From Treponema sp. UBA1793 (lineage in GTDB: Bacteria; Spirochaetota; Spirochaetia; Treponematales; Treponemataceae): a DNA stretch of 64,000 nt. The stretch is from NCBI GenBank assembly GCA_002314445.1, contig DCFX01000057.1, positions 62,001-126,000 of the forward strand. Direction: 5' to 3'. Position numbers and translations under genes: made by a program. This document shows, piece after piece, positions 36,131 through 45,350 of the stretch. Below the pieces are notes generated by a model that was not told where the DNA came from, did not search any database, and worked only from the letters and a program-made list of their open reading frames with translations. How positions within the stretch are numbered: the stretch's first letter is position 1; each line of letters starts with the position of its first letter.

Positions 36131-37725
36131 TAGCTTTTTACAAGTATGTTGAAAAAAGGTATATACTGATTTAAGACGACTTCATGCCACGAGTATTTTT
36201 CATGCACGCACACAGCTGCATCAATTGCTATCTTTCTAAAACAGTCAGGGGCTTTTTCTTTCCGTTCTATAAGCGCGGAAAGTGTCGCCGTAAGTTTTTC
36301 CGGTGTATTTTCATTGTAGAGAAAGCCGGTACGCGAGTCTTCTATTTTTTTTAGGCCGCCTGTAGCATGAGCGACCGGTATTGTTCCGAATATCTGCGCT
36401 ATAAGGTCTTCCAGTCCGCACGGCTCAAAATAACTTGGCAGCACGATGAAATCTGATACAGCCGATGCAAGCCGCGCCATTGCCCGGTTATACCCCTTGA
36501 AAAATACAATACGGCCGCCTGAAGATTCGGCAAGACTTTCCATGTTCTGTTCAAGAGATGTTTCACCTTGTCCTATGATGACAAAGCGCACATTTTCATA
36601 CATGCTCACAATGTTTTTTGCCGCTGCCGCCAAAACTTCAATTCCTTTTTGTGAAACGATTCTTCCATGATAGGAAAAATAGACAGTTTTTGCCGCGTCG
36701 ATGCACGGTTTCAGGTAGCCGGCACGCGTTATGCCCGAAAGATAGTCATTTGTGTTTAATTCTGCCCGTTCCCATTCCTTATCTGCAAAACAGGAAAGAA
36801 AGAAATTCCGGCATAAGTATTTTCCATCAAATTCCCCCTGTTCCGGATTATAGGAATATGGCAGCAGTGACTTGCTGCAGTCAGAGGGATTGTAACGTTC
36901 ATAGTCTATACCGTTTGTGATTCCCGTAATATGTATGCGGCGGCGGGCAAAAATCTCAGAGAGTCCGTCGGTCTCTTTTGTGCGTGAAGGATCGCAGAGT
37001 TCGAGTGCATACTGAGTGGAGACTGTCGTAAGCGCCGCGCATTCCGCAGCAAGCAGAAAGGGTTCAACTCTTTTTCCGTTCAGTGCTTTGCAGAGCGCAA
37101 AAAAGGGAAGCCCGGTATACTTTCCGGCAGTCATGATTGAATTGAATTCGTGATGATACGCCGGGCCTGCGTTGTGTATCGTGACGACGCACTTCGTCTT
37201 TTTAAAAACGGACAAACGGCTGCAGGCGATATAAGACGGAAGAACGGCTGCAGGTGCATCCTCACAAAGCACAATATCAGGCGATTCAGTTTTTTGTATA
37301 TTTTTTCCGAACTGGGCGACAGCGCGCTGAAACAGTGCTTCTATCAGCAGAGAATCAACATGACCGTTTCCTTTTTTGTGCGATGGATCGGCTTTTTCTT
37401 CTTCCGCTGTGTAGGTGTACACAGCGAGCTTTTCAGAAAAATGAGGATTTGTGACGAATACAACACGTATACTGGTATTGGCAAGCACAGCCGTCGTGTA
37501 AGAAACTGTTTCGTTTTTTCCGCAGATGCGTATTATTTCAGCCGGTAAGCAGTCTTCCTTTCTGTCTTCAATTTCGTCAAAACTTGTACAGCCGAACAGC
37601 GGGATAAAAAGCGTGACTTTATTACCGCATCGGGAAAGCTCTTCACTGAGAGAGCGGGATACATTTTTTACACCGCCGGCTTCCGCTATACCGGCAAATT
37701 CCATGGAGACCATCCAGATATTCAT
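36127..37725 (-). CDS. glgA: Glycogen/starch synthase, GT5 family
   Basis: 532 residues. N-terminal IWMVSMEFAGIAEAGGVKNV, and C-terminal catalytic motif PSYFEPCGLEDLIAQIFGTI followed by VAHATGGLKKIEDSRTG, typical of GT5 glycogen synthases using ADP-glucose. The usual KxGGL nucleotide-sugar loop near residue 15 reads EAGGV, so the binding lysine is replaced by Glu; activity or donor specificity may differ. It overlaps the chorismate-mutase gene by 4 bp. No other glycogen gene is in the window. Confidence 0.88.
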   Translation of the reverse strand: MNIWMVSMEFAGIAEAGGVKNVSRSLSEELSRCGNKVTLFIPLFGCTSFDEIEDRKEDCLPAEIIRICGKNETVSYTTAVLANTSIRVVFVTNPHFSEKLAVYTYTAEEEKADPSHKKGNGHVDSLLIEALFQRAVAQFGKNIQKTESPDIVLCEDAPAAVLPSYIACSRLSVFKKTKCVVTIHNAGPAYHHEFNSIMTAGKYTGLPFFALCKALNGKRVEPFLLAAECAALTTVSTQYALELCDPSRTKETDGLSEIFARRRIHITGITNGIDYERYNPSDCSKSLLPYSYNPEQGEFDGKYLCRNFFLSCFADKEWERAELNTNDYLSGITRAGYLKPCIDAAKTVYFSYHGRIVSQKGIEVLAAAAKNIVSMYENVRFVIIGQGETSLEQNMESLAESSGGRIVFFKGYNRAMARLASAVSDFIVLPSYFEPCGLEDLIAQIFGTIPVAHATGGLKKIEDSRTGFLYNENTPEKLTATLSALIERKEKAPDCFRKIAIDAAVCVHEKYSWHEVVLNQYIPFFNILVKSY

Positions 37726-38111
37726 GTTCTTTCTCCTGCAAAATCGGGACGAAGTTTTTCTGCTCCGTGTATATAGACATGATGAAGTTCTGCTCCTTCT
37801 TCCATGTATGCAGTGACAAGCACGCGGATTGTTCCGGGGAGCATATTGTCAACAACAGGCTCCTGGCTGCAGAACAGCGCACACTGCGAAACGTCTATAC
37901 TGCATGTTCCCCGGCGGAGCGCAGCAGCAGGGTTTAATGCAGTAAGATCTGCTGTGATTGTAAAGTTGACGGAAACAATATCAGAGGGTGCGATATTATT
38001 GCGTATAAAAAGTATGCTGCACATACTGCACACTGCATCAGTAATCGATTCCATACTGTTTTCTGCACATACAGCACCGCGGAGTCCGTAAAGTCTCATA
38101 GTTTTGTTCAT
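37722..38111 (-). CDS. aroH: Chorismate mutase, monofunctional AroH type
   Basis: 129 residues, the size of the trimeric Bacillus AroH. Matching features are MRLYGLRGAVCAENSMESI (Arg of GxRGA), DIVSVNFTITADLTALNPAA, the active-site Glu in CSQEP, the Arg in GTIRVLVTAY and the final HHVYIHGAEKLRPD (Tyr and Arg). It converts chorismate to prephenate. RBS AGGAAA before ATG 38111. It lies between an SPFH-like gene and glgA, with no aromatic-pathway gene nearby. Confidence 0.85.
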   Translation of the reverse strand: MNKTMRLYGLRGAVCAENSMESITDAVCSMCSILFIRNNIAPSDIVSVNFTITADLTALNPAAALRRGTCSIDVSQCALFCSQEPVVDNMLPGTIRVLVTAYMEEGAELHHVYIHGAEKLRPDFAGERT

Positions 38112-38114
38112 AAT

Positions 38115-38855
38115 TTATTTTCCTGAAAAAATATCCTGCAGTTCGGGGAACTGCTGAAGCAGCTCGTTTACTTTCTTTTTGCGCTCGGCCGCCCTCTCCT
38201 GCAGTCTCTTTTGATTTTCAATATACGAGCTGCGTGCGTTGTTGTAGAGTATAAAATCCGGCAGCTTTGACGACATGATTGAAAAATCAGTAAACATGAT
38301 ATACGGATAATCACGTGAAGCGTCAATACCTGCAAGAATATCGCCTGGTTGCAGCGATTCGGGATGAAATGAAGCCGCAGACTCTTTCCTGCCGAGAATG
38401 TATGCAGCAGCTTTATTTGCAAGCGTGCTGTATGCAGCATCAAGATATGCAGTGAGGCTGTCCGAATCGGTGATGACCGAATCTTTTACAAGTTCAGCAA
38501 TGTCGGCCGGATCTATTTTTGCCGAAATGGAAAAATTGACAGAATATGAAAAATCGGGCGGTGTCTCGTAAACCGTACTGTATATGTCTGCTGACGGAAG
38601 CGTCCCCTGCACTTCCCTTTCTGCGGTATATGGTTTCAGTTTGAACAGCCGGAGTTCCGCATTTGTCGGAAGAAGATATTCCCAGTGCCAGGAGAATCTG
38701 CCGGGAAGGACAGGCTCGCTGTTTACGCCGCTCGTCTTTGAAATAAGTATACCGCAGGTTCCGCCGGAGACTTTAAACTGCGTCCAGCCGGTAAAGAAAA
38801 CAAAACCGGCGGCCGCAAGAATGATGATGATTTCCGCAATATGTTTTTTCTTCAT
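38115..38855 (-). CDS. SPFH/Band-7-like membrane protein
   Basis: About 246 residues from ATG 38855, chosen because AAGAGGTT lies 7 bases upstream; the frame opens earlier. An N-terminal membrane helix (IIIILAAAGFVFFTGW) is followed by a beta/alpha region like the SPFH fold (LPGRFSWHWEYLLPTN, YSVNFSISAKIDPADIAEL), then a charged helix (QKRLQERAAERKKKVNELLQ). It probably forms membrane-associated oligomers. It ends 3 bp before aroH. Assignment is by pattern only. Confidence 0.6.
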   Translation of the reverse strand: MKKKHIAEIIIILAAAGFVFFTGWTQFKVSGGTCGILISKTSGVNSEPVLPGRFSWHWEYLLPTNAELRLFKLKPYTAEREVQGTLPSADIYSTVYETPPDFSYSVNFSISAKIDPADIAELVKDSVITDSDSLTAYLDAAYSTLANKAAAYILGRKESAASFHPESLQPGDILAGIDASRDYPYIMFTDFSIMSSKLPDFILYNNARSSYIENQKRLQERAAERKKKVNELLQQFPELQDIFSGK

Positions 38856-38957
38856 CATGAAACCTCTTGACTGTATAAACAACTGATTTGTAGTATAATC
38901 GATATACTTTTGTAAGTATATAATTTTTTACATTCAGACGACAAGGCGTTTATTGTA

Positions 38958-39320
38958 ATGGACAAACATGACGAAAAACAAGAGGAAAAACCGCTTTTGT
39001 ACAAGCTGCTGGGCCGTACCGTCCTGTTTCTTGCGCTTTTTCTGTCGGCAATGCTTCTTTTTTATTTCATAGGAAACTATCAGGAATTCCTTGACAGGAG
39101 CCAGACTCTCATACTTACCATTGCAACAGTTACCGCGATTATGCTCGTTTTTTTTGCAGCAGCCGGACTGACACTGTCTCTTGCGCTTCTCATACGCAAG
39201 AAGACGAACAGCCGCAGGATGTACGGCATATTGGCAGCCGGTATGAGCCTTGCACTGGTATACGGAGCGGTGTTTATGGTTGTGACAAGAATTATCAATC
39301 TGCTTTCTGCAGGAATCTGA
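38958..39320 (+). CDS. Small membrane protein of unknown function
   Basis: 120 residues. A charged N terminus (MDKHDEKQEEKP) precedes three hydrophobic helices (~20-42, ~52-78, ~88-112) with a basic loop RKKTNSRRM. No family recognised. Its 3' end overlaps the convergent thiamine pyrophosphokinase gene by 26 bp. Confidence 0.65.
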   Translation: MDKHDEKQEEKPLLYKLLGRTVLFLALFLSAMLLFYFIGNYQEFLDRSQTLILTIATVTAIMLVFFAAAGLTLSLALLIRKKTNSRRMYGILAAGMSLALVYGAVFMVVTRIINLLSAGI

Positions 39321-40056
39321 CTTTTGCCGTATACGGGACGATGAGCAGAAAGTCATCTCCGTTTACGGCAAGTGTAACTGGTTTTCCCGTTTTAAGGTAT
39401 TCGTCCGAAATCCAGTTGCTCATGCTCGGCATCCCTTCCGTGCGGAACACATTGCTTTCCCATTTCAGGCCGTGCGATTCAATTTTTCCCCCGGAGCGCG
39501 ACGACGTCGTGCGTGCTACAGAAAGCGTATCGGTTCCTGTGAGGCCTGCTATTTTAACAGTCATCCCTGCCGCAAGAAAATAAAGCGTCTGCCCGGAAAG
39601 AAGCCATGCATCTGCATGATGCGGTGCCGCAAACGTGTCGTAGACGGCAAGAAGATGATCTATACGTCCGCCGTCACCTCCTACAAGCGTAACGAACGGT
39701 ATGTATCCCCTTTCATCAGCAGTCTTGTACGCGCGCTCAAATGCAAGTTCCGTATCTGTCCAGTCTTTTGCGGCCGGAAAGTGTTCAACTTTATCAGTCG
39801 GAAAGAGATCAAGCATGTGCATATCTGTAAGACTGTCGAAGTCACCCAGAATTTTTTCCGGTGTAAAATCAATTCTGCCGGAAAAAAAAGAACGGTACTT
39901 TTGCGCCGTTTCAAGACCTGAATCTGCGGCTATAACATAACCGGGGTTGTGTGTATGCCAGTACGAAACTGTCAGTTCCGGCTGCGGAGCAGCTCCGCCT
40001 GTAAAGATGACGATGTGTATGGACTTTTTCTGCGGTATAAAACTATAATCAGCCAT
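39295..40056 (-). CDS. thiN: Thiamine pyrophosphokinase
   Basis: 253 residues. Family motifs: VIAADSGLETAQKY, KILGDFDSLTDM (metal-binding Asp residues), FPAAKDWTDTELAFERAYKT, VTLVGGDGGRIDHLLAVYDT. It makes thiamine pyrophosphate from thiamine and ATP. Its start codon lies two bases from that of the divergent cca gene, so the two promoters must lie inside each other's coding regions. No Shine-Dalgarno is visible. Confidence 0.92.
   Translation of the reverse strand: MADYSFIPQKKSIHIVIFTGGAAPQPELTVSYWHTHNPGYVIAADSGLETAQKYRSFFSGRIDFTPEKILGDFDSLTDMHMLDLFPTDKVEHFPAAKDWTDTELAFERAYKTADERGYIPFVTLVGGDGGRIDHLLAVYDTFAAPHHADAWLLSGQTLYFLAAGMTVKIAGLTGTDTLSVARTTSSRSGGKIESHGLKWESNVFRTEGMPSMSNWISDEYLKTGKPVTLAVNGDDFLLIVPYTAKVRFLQKAD
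40020..40049 (+). promoter_or_regulatory. Promoter of cca inside thiN
   Basis: TGGACT (40020-40025), 18-bp spacer, perfect TATAAT (40044-40049). The predicted transcript start falls ~3 bases before ATG 40059, so the mRNA would be nearly leaderless. Confidence 0.6.
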
Positions 40057-40058
40057 AC

Positions 40059-41462
40059 ATGAATAGTATCACGAAAGCTGTAAAAATTCCCCCCGTTCTC
40101 ACTCGAATGCACGAAATATTCGCGCAGGGTGGATTCGAGGCGTATCTTGTTGGAGGTGCGGTCCGCGACATGATTATGGGGCTGACTCCCCACGATTATG
40201 ATGTTGCGACGAATGCCTCTCCTCATGATGTAATGAAACTTTTCCGCAGGGTCATTCCCACCGGAATCGATCATGGTACCGTGACGGTTCATCTTATGGG
40301 ATATGAAATTGAAACAACAACATACCGTACAGAAAGCGGTTACAGCGACGGACGTCATCCGGACAGCGTAAAATATGCAGCCACGATTGAAGAAGACCTT
40401 TCACGGCGCGATTTTACCATGAATGCGGTTGCCGTAAATCTTGCTGACGGCAGCATTGTGGATCCCTTTCACGGCAGGGACGACATCAGGGCAAAGATGA
40501 TACGGACAGTCGGAAATGCCCATGAACGCTTCGGGGAAGACGGTCTGAGGCCTGTGCGTGCACTGAGATTTGCAGCGCAACTTAATTTTAGTATAGAAAA
40601 ATATACATACTCGGATATTTTTGATAAAGATACGCTTTCTGTGGTCAGCAAGATTTCAATTGAAAGGTTTCGTGACGAATTTACAAAAATGCTTGCAGCA
40701 GAGCAGCCGTCTGGGAGTCTAAAAATGATGGAGGAGACAGGAATGATGAAACTGTTCCTTCCCGAATTTTTGCCATGCAGGGGCTGCATACAGGCAGATG
40801 TGCGCGGTTTTCACGAATTCGATGTGATGGATCACCTCTTCTACGCATGTGACGGTGCTCCACGCGGAAATATGACAGTCCGTCTTGCCGCACTCTTTCA
40901 TGATATAGGAAAACCTGCTGTAAAGAAAACTGAGCACACAGAAGCTGGCGATGTGAATACGTTTTACAACCATGAGCTGGTTGGATCTGTGACAACCTCA
41001 GAAGTGCTTACCCGTCTCCGGTATCCGTCGAAAGTCGTAAATGACGTTGCTCATCTTGTAAGGGAGCACATGTTCCACTATGAAAGTACATGGAGCGATG
41101 CTGCAGTACGCCGTTTCATAGTGCGGGCCGGAAGTGAATATCTTGACGACCTTTTTGAGCTGCGCCTTGCAGACATATACGGTATGCACCGGATTCCTGT
41201 CCGTATTCACGATACAGCGGCCGGAAACAATCTTGTCGAATTAAAAGACAGAATTGCAGGTGTGACTAAAGAAAGTGCGATGAGCTTAAAAGAGCTTGCC
41301 ATAAACGGGAAAGACCTTATGGCTTCCGGTATTCCCGCCGGAAAAGAACTCGGAAGAATATTAAATGAACTTTTCAATACAGTGCTCGACGATCCTGGGC
41401 AGAATACAAGGGAAAGGCTGCTGAAGATTGCGGAGCAGCTGTACCGGAAAGTAAGCTGCTGA
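40059..41462 (+). CDS. cca: CCA-adding tRNA nucleotidyltransferase / poly(A) polymerase family
   Basis: 467 residues. Nucleotidyltransferase head: YLVGGAVRDMIMGLTPHDYD (active-site DxD), then EEDLSRRDFTMNAVAV and GEDGLRPVRALRFAAQLNF. An HD domain follows (ALFHDIGKPAV, then HLVREHM). It adds or repairs CCA on tRNA 3' ends, which is essential here because the tRNA genes seen lack CCA. A start at ATG 40107 is possible but less complete. Confidence 0.93.
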   Translation: MNSITKAVKIPPVLTRMHEIFAQGGFEAYLVGGAVRDMIMGLTPHDYDVATNASPHDVMKLFRRVIPTGIDHGTVTVHLMGYEIETTTYRTESGYSDGRHPDSVKYAATIEEDLSRRDFTMNAVAVNLADGSIVDPFHGRDDIRAKMIRTVGNAHERFGEDGLRPVRALRFAAQLNFSIEKYTYSDIFDKDTLSVVSKISIERFRDEFTKMLAAEQPSGSLKMMEETGMMKLFLPEFLPCRGCIQADVRGFHEFDVMDHLFYACDGAPRGNMTVRLAALFHDIGKPAVKKTEHTEAGDVNTFYNHELVGSVTTSEVLTRLRYPSKVVNDVAHLVREHMFHYESTWSDAAVRRFIVRAGSEYLDDLFELRLADIYGMHRIPVRIHDTAAGNNLVELKDRIAGVTKESAMSLKELAINGKDLMASGIPAGKELGRILNELFNTVLDDPGQNTRERLLKIAEQLYRKVSC

Positions 41463-41472
41463 AAATTGCTGC

Positions 41473-42561
41473 CTATATTTCCATGTTCATTACTTTGCGG
41501 ACTTCGTCGAGCGTCTTGACTGCAATTTCACGTGCGGCTTTTGCACCATCGAGCAGAACCTGTCTGATATACGCAGTATCTGCTTCAAGCCGTCTGCGTT
41601 CTTCGCGCAGCGGACGGAGTTCGTCGTTAAGTGCTGCAGTAAGTTCGGCCTTGAGTTTACCGCCGCCGCCGTCTCCTATGCGCGCCGCAACAGCATCGGG
41701 CGTTTCCTTCGTACACAGCGAAATAAGCATTACTAAATTTGCAACTTCAGGTCTGTTCACGGGGTCGTACGTTATTGTACGCACTGCGTCCGTTTTTGCT
41801 TTTTTGATGAGTGAGGCAGTCTCGTCTTCAGTTGCACAGAGCATTATTGCGTTGCCGCGGCTCTTGCTCATTTTCTGACCGCCGTCGAGACCTTTGATGT
41901 TCGGCGTTTTTGAGAGAAGGGCATATGGTTCAGGAAAGACGGGGGCTGCATCCCTGCAGAATTTTTCGTTAAAACGACGGGCAATAGTACGCGTAAGTTC
42001 AAGGTGCGGCAGCTGGTCTTTTCCGACAGGAACAATGTTTCCCTTGCAGAACAGTATGTCGCATGCCTGATGAATCGGATACGTATACATACCTGCGTTT
42101 ACGTTTTTAAGACCTGCTGACTGTATTTCTTCTTTTACCGTGGGGTTTCGCGAGAGTTCGGCATTCGATACGAGTGTCAGGAACGGCAGCATGAGCTGGT
42201 TGCATTCGGGCACGTAGCTGTGCGGATAGATTATGACATCTTTACCCGGTTTTATCCCGGCAGCAAGGTAGTCTATAACAAGCTGTTTTGTGTTCTGGCT
42301 GATTTCCTGATAAGCCTCGTGATCCGTGAGCACCTGATAATCGGCAATAAGAACCATTGTCGGTACACCAAGATTCTGGAGTCGTACACGGTTCTGAAGG
42401 GAGCCGAAATAGTGCCCGATATGAAGTCGGCCTGTCGGCCTGTCTCCTGTAAGTACACGGTATTTTTTCGGATTAACCTGGATATCTTTTTCTATCTGTC
42501 TGCTTTTTTCAAGTGCAGCTTCATACGTTCCGCTCATATCAGAATATTCCAAATCAGCCAT
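41473..42561 (-). CDS. trpS: Tryptophanyl-tRNA synthetase
   Basis: 362 residues from ATG 42561, chosen because AAGGAAGG lies 6 bases upstream; the open frame extends to 42615. Class I motifs: GDRPTGRLHIGHYFGSLQ (HIGH) near residue 50 and GGQKMSKSRGNAI (KMSKS) near residue 230. It charges tRNA-Trp in the cytoplasm. Convergent with cca, 10 bp apart; divergent from folC. No T-box or other leader is evident upstream. Confidence 0.95.
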   Translation of the reverse strand: MADLEYSDMSGTYEAALEKSRQIEKDIQVNPKKYRVLTGDRPTGRLHIGHYFGSLQNRVRLQNLGVPTMVLIADYQVLTDHEAYQEISQNTKQLVIDYLAAGIKPGKDVIIYPHSYVPECNQLMLPFLTLVSNAELSRNPTVKEEIQSAGLKNVNAGMYTYPIHQACDILFCKGNIVPVGKDQLPHLELTRTIARRFNEKFCRDAAPVFPEPYALLSKTPNIKGLDGGQKMSKSRGNAIMLCATEDETASLIKKAKTDAVRTITYDPVNRPEVANLVMLISLCTKETPDAVAARIGDGGGGKLKAELTAALNDELRPLREERRRLEADTAYIRQVLLDGAKAAREIAVKTLDEVRKVMNMEI

Positions 42562-42681
42562 ATATTCCTTCCTTAAAATAAAAATATCATTGTATTTATG
42601 CATAGTATCACACAACAGAAAGATGTGCTATATCATGAAACGGGCACGCGTTTATCCAGTAGAAAAATCTTATATTTGTGA

Positions 42682-42687
42682 TATACT
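42682..42687 (+). promoter_or_regulatory. -10 box of folC, nearly leaderless
   Basis: TATACT ends 9 bases before ATG 42697, and no Shine-Dalgarno lies between. No convincing -35 box is seen. Confidence 0.4.
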
Positions 42688-42696
42688 ATCCTGCAA

Positions 42697-44073
42697 ATGA
42701 GCGAAAAAGAAGCAATAAAAGTATTTCAGGAGTGGCTTGACTCCTATCTTGATTTTGAACGTCTTCCGCAGAAGAATATGTTCTGGCTCGACACTATCAG
42801 ATTTTTGTGCAGCAGATTCAATAATCCGCAGAATGCATCTCCGTGCTTTCATGTTGCAGGTTCCAAAGGAAAAGGTTCCGTTTCTACAATGATATCCTGC
42901 ATTCTTGAGGAAGCAGGATTTTCGTGCGGGCTGTATACATCTCCGCATATTGTCGATTTCCGTGAGCGGATCGGTACCGCACTCACCTTTTTTCCCGAAA
43001 GCGTTTATGAAGCTGCCATAAAAGAAATGGTACCGCGTATTGAATCAATTATACCAGACTCGCTGCCGGAAGGCAGGCCGTTGACATGGTTCGAACTTGT
43101 GACGCTGTATGCATTTTTATGTTTCAGACAGGCGGAAGTCGATTATGCCGTATATGAAGTCGGTATGGGAGGAAGGCTTGATGCGACAAACGTAGTGCTT
43201 CCGAAAGTCTCCTGTATTACACCAATAGAACTTGAGCATACAGAATTTCTTGGGGATACGCTTGAAAAAATTGCAGGGGAAAAAGCAGGTATTATAAAAA
43301 AAGGTGTTCCTGTCATCATTGCTGCACAACAGACTGAATCGGTGCGCGATGTGTTCCGTAAAAAGGCTGTTGAGGAGGGAACTGTATGCACATTTGTAGA
43401 CGACCTGACAACATATTTATCATATACATACTCTACAATGTATGCGTCAAACAGTAAAACCGGCGGAAGAATTACATGCGGAATGCACATGCACCTTGAA
43501 AGCCCGCTCTTTTCACATCCTGTCGAAACAACGCTCAGGATGCCCGGTGCAATACAGGCACGAAATGCCGCGCAGGCCGCCTTTGCGGTAAAGACGGTGC
43601 TTCCTTCTCTTGATGAATCGGTAATTGAAAGAGGTCTGTCTAAAGCTGTACTTCCCGGACGCTTTGAAATAACATATACGGAAAAATATCCGGGTCTTCA
43701 TTATCTTATTCTGGACGGAGCACATACGGTAAACAGCATACGGTATACGATTGAGACGCTTCTGAAACTGTTTACCGGAAGCACCCTTTATCTGCTGTTT
43801 GCCTGTGCAGCAGATAAAAATGTACACGACATAGCACCGCTTTTTAAAGATGTATTTTCACACATAACAGTTACCCGTCCGGGAGCAGCGAAGCAGTCGG
43901 ATATTGTAAAGGCAGAATCGGCATTTAAAGAAGCGGGACTGCCCTTCACTGCCGATCCCGACTTTAGGAAAGCCATTCCGGCTGCGCTTGCAGGAGCGGA
44001 AAAAGAGGGTGCCGTACTGCTCGTTACAGGTTCTTTCTATCTTGTTGCTGAAGTAAAAAAAATTATTGCGTGA
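42697..44073 (+). CDS. folC: Folylpolyglutamate / dihydrofolate synthase
   Basis: 458 residues. Mur-ligase-type P-loop AGSKGKGSVSTMISCILEEA near residue 52, then GLYTSPHIVDFRERI, YEVGMGGRLDATNV, LEHTEFLGDTLEKIAGEKAG and a C-terminal ILDGAHTVNSIRY. It adds glutamate to folates (and may make dihydrofolate). Its stop codon directly abuts the stop codon of the convergent alr gene. Confidence 0.94.
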   Translation: MSEKEAIKVFQEWLDSYLDFERLPQKNMFWLDTIRFLCSRFNNPQNASPCFHVAGSKGKGSVSTMISCILEEAGFSCGLYTSPHIVDFRERIGTALTFFPESVYEAAIKEMVPRIESIIPDSLPEGRPLTWFELVTLYAFLCFRQAEVDYAVYEVGMGGRLDATNVVLPKVSCITPIELEHTEFLGDTLEKIAGEKAGIIKKGVPVIIAAQQTESVRDVFRKKAVEEGTVCTFVDDLTTYLSYTYSTMYASNSKTGGRITCGMHMHLESPLFSHPVETTLRMPGAIQARNAAQAAFAVKTVLPSLDESVIERGLSKAVLPGRFEITYTEKYPGLHYLILDGAHTVNSIRYTIETLLKLFTGSTLYLLFACAADKNVHDIAPLFKDVFSHITVTRPGAAKQSDIVKAESAFKEAGLPFTADPDFRKAIPAALAGAEKEGAVLLVTGSFYLVAEVKKIIA

Positions 44074-45228
44074 TTACACCACGATGCGCGGTACCCGTTT
44101 GGTAATGCCCGTCATAATTTCGTACGAGATTGTACCGGTGCGTTTTGCAATATCTTCAGCATTCTGAAGTGCACCGGAATTCTCAGGCCCGAAAATAACG
44201 GCTTTGTCCCAGCGGTGGACATCGTGATTGTTTCTGCCTATATCGACCATGCACTGATCCATGCATATCCTGCCGACTACAGGATATGATTTTCCATTGA
44301 TTGCAACGGTGAGTCCCGGCTGAAAGCGGCGCAGCAGTCCGTCAGCATACCCGAGCGGAAGAACCGCAATATCGGTTTCTTCCGTTGTTGTCCACGTCCG
44401 CCCGTAAGAAACTGCTTTTCCGGATTTAAACGGACGGATGGCAACGACTTCCGATTCAAGTGCCATGACAGGTTCCAGTTCGCAAGGCGTTCCCTTGTCT
44501 GCAAAATATCCGCGGTCGATCTTTCCTGCATAATAACCGTAGGTGATGATTCCCGCCCGTACCATATCGAGCTGCATTTCAGGATGGTCAAGCAGTGCGG
44601 CTGACGCCGAACAATGACATATTCCAGGATTAATTCCGGAAGCCTTTATTGCACTTACAGCAGACTGAAACGAATCAAACTGCATTTTCGTGTATGCCCT
44701 GTCTTCGTCTGAAACACCGTCAGCAGACGAACAATGGGTACATACTCCGTCCAGCGTAAGGTGTGGCGACTGCGCTATATACAAGGCTGCCGCAACAGCT
44801 TCTTCCGGCTGGCAGCCGATGCGTCCCATTCCCGTATCTACAGCCAGATGTACCGGAAATTTTGAGCTTCCGCCGAATTTCCATGCAGCTTTTTCGAATG
44901 CGCCGATATACTCTCTGTCGAAAACGAACGGTGTTATATTGTATTTTACGACAGCTTCCATTTCATCTTTTGTGCACAAACTCAGCATGAGTATCGGACA
45001 GCCAATACCGTTTTCACGCAATTCTATACCTTCGTCGGCTGTTGCGACTGCAAGATATGAAGCACCGCATTCCAATGCGGTTTTTGCGGTAAAGACAGCA
45101 CCGCAGCCGTATGCATCGGCTTTTACGGCAATGCACAGTTTTGTTTCAGGTCGTTTTATAAAAGAACGGATTACTCTGAGGTTGTGCTTCAGATTATCGC
45201 CGTAGATTAATGCACGTGTACTTCTCAT
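44074..45228 (-). CDS. alr: Alanine racemase
   Basis: 384 residues. PLP lysine in LCIAVKADAYGCGA near residue 38, TGMGRIGCQPEE, SYGRTWTTTEETDIAVLPLG followed by YADGLLRRF (catalytic Tyr), GRICMDQCMVD and the C-terminal TISYEIMTGITKRVPR. It makes D-alanine for peptidoglycan. No Shine-Dalgarno precedes the ATG at 45228. Confidence 0.96.
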   Translation of the reverse strand: MRSTRALIYGDNLKHNLRVIRSFIKRPETKLCIAVKADAYGCGAVFTAKTALECGASYLAVATADEGIELRENGIGCPILMLSLCTKDEMEAVVKYNITPFVFDREYIGAFEKAAWKFGGSSKFPVHLAVDTGMGRIGCQPEEAVAAALYIAQSPHLTLDGVCTHCSSADGVSDEDRAYTKMQFDSFQSAVSAIKASGINPGICHCSASAALLDHPEMQLDMVRAGIITYGYYAGKIDRGYFADKGTPCELEPVMALESEVVAIRPFKSGKAVSYGRTWTTTEETDIAVLPLGYADGLLRRFQPGLTVAINGKSYPVVGRICMDQCMVDIGRNNHDVHRWDKAVIFGPENSGALQNAEDIAKRTGTISYEIMTGITKRVPRIVV

Positions 45229-45350
45229 ATTTCAGATTTTAATTTTATAACATAATTTTAGCAAGAGATTTAAGAAAAATATTGAGATTTACAGGAAAAA
45301 GGGGTATACTATCATCATTATTTTTTGTTCTCGATTATAAAAGGCGAAAT

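Noticed and set aside
42562..42696. T-box leader before trpS
   Set aside because: The gap to divergent folC is short and shows neither the T-box core sequence nor a terminator hairpin.
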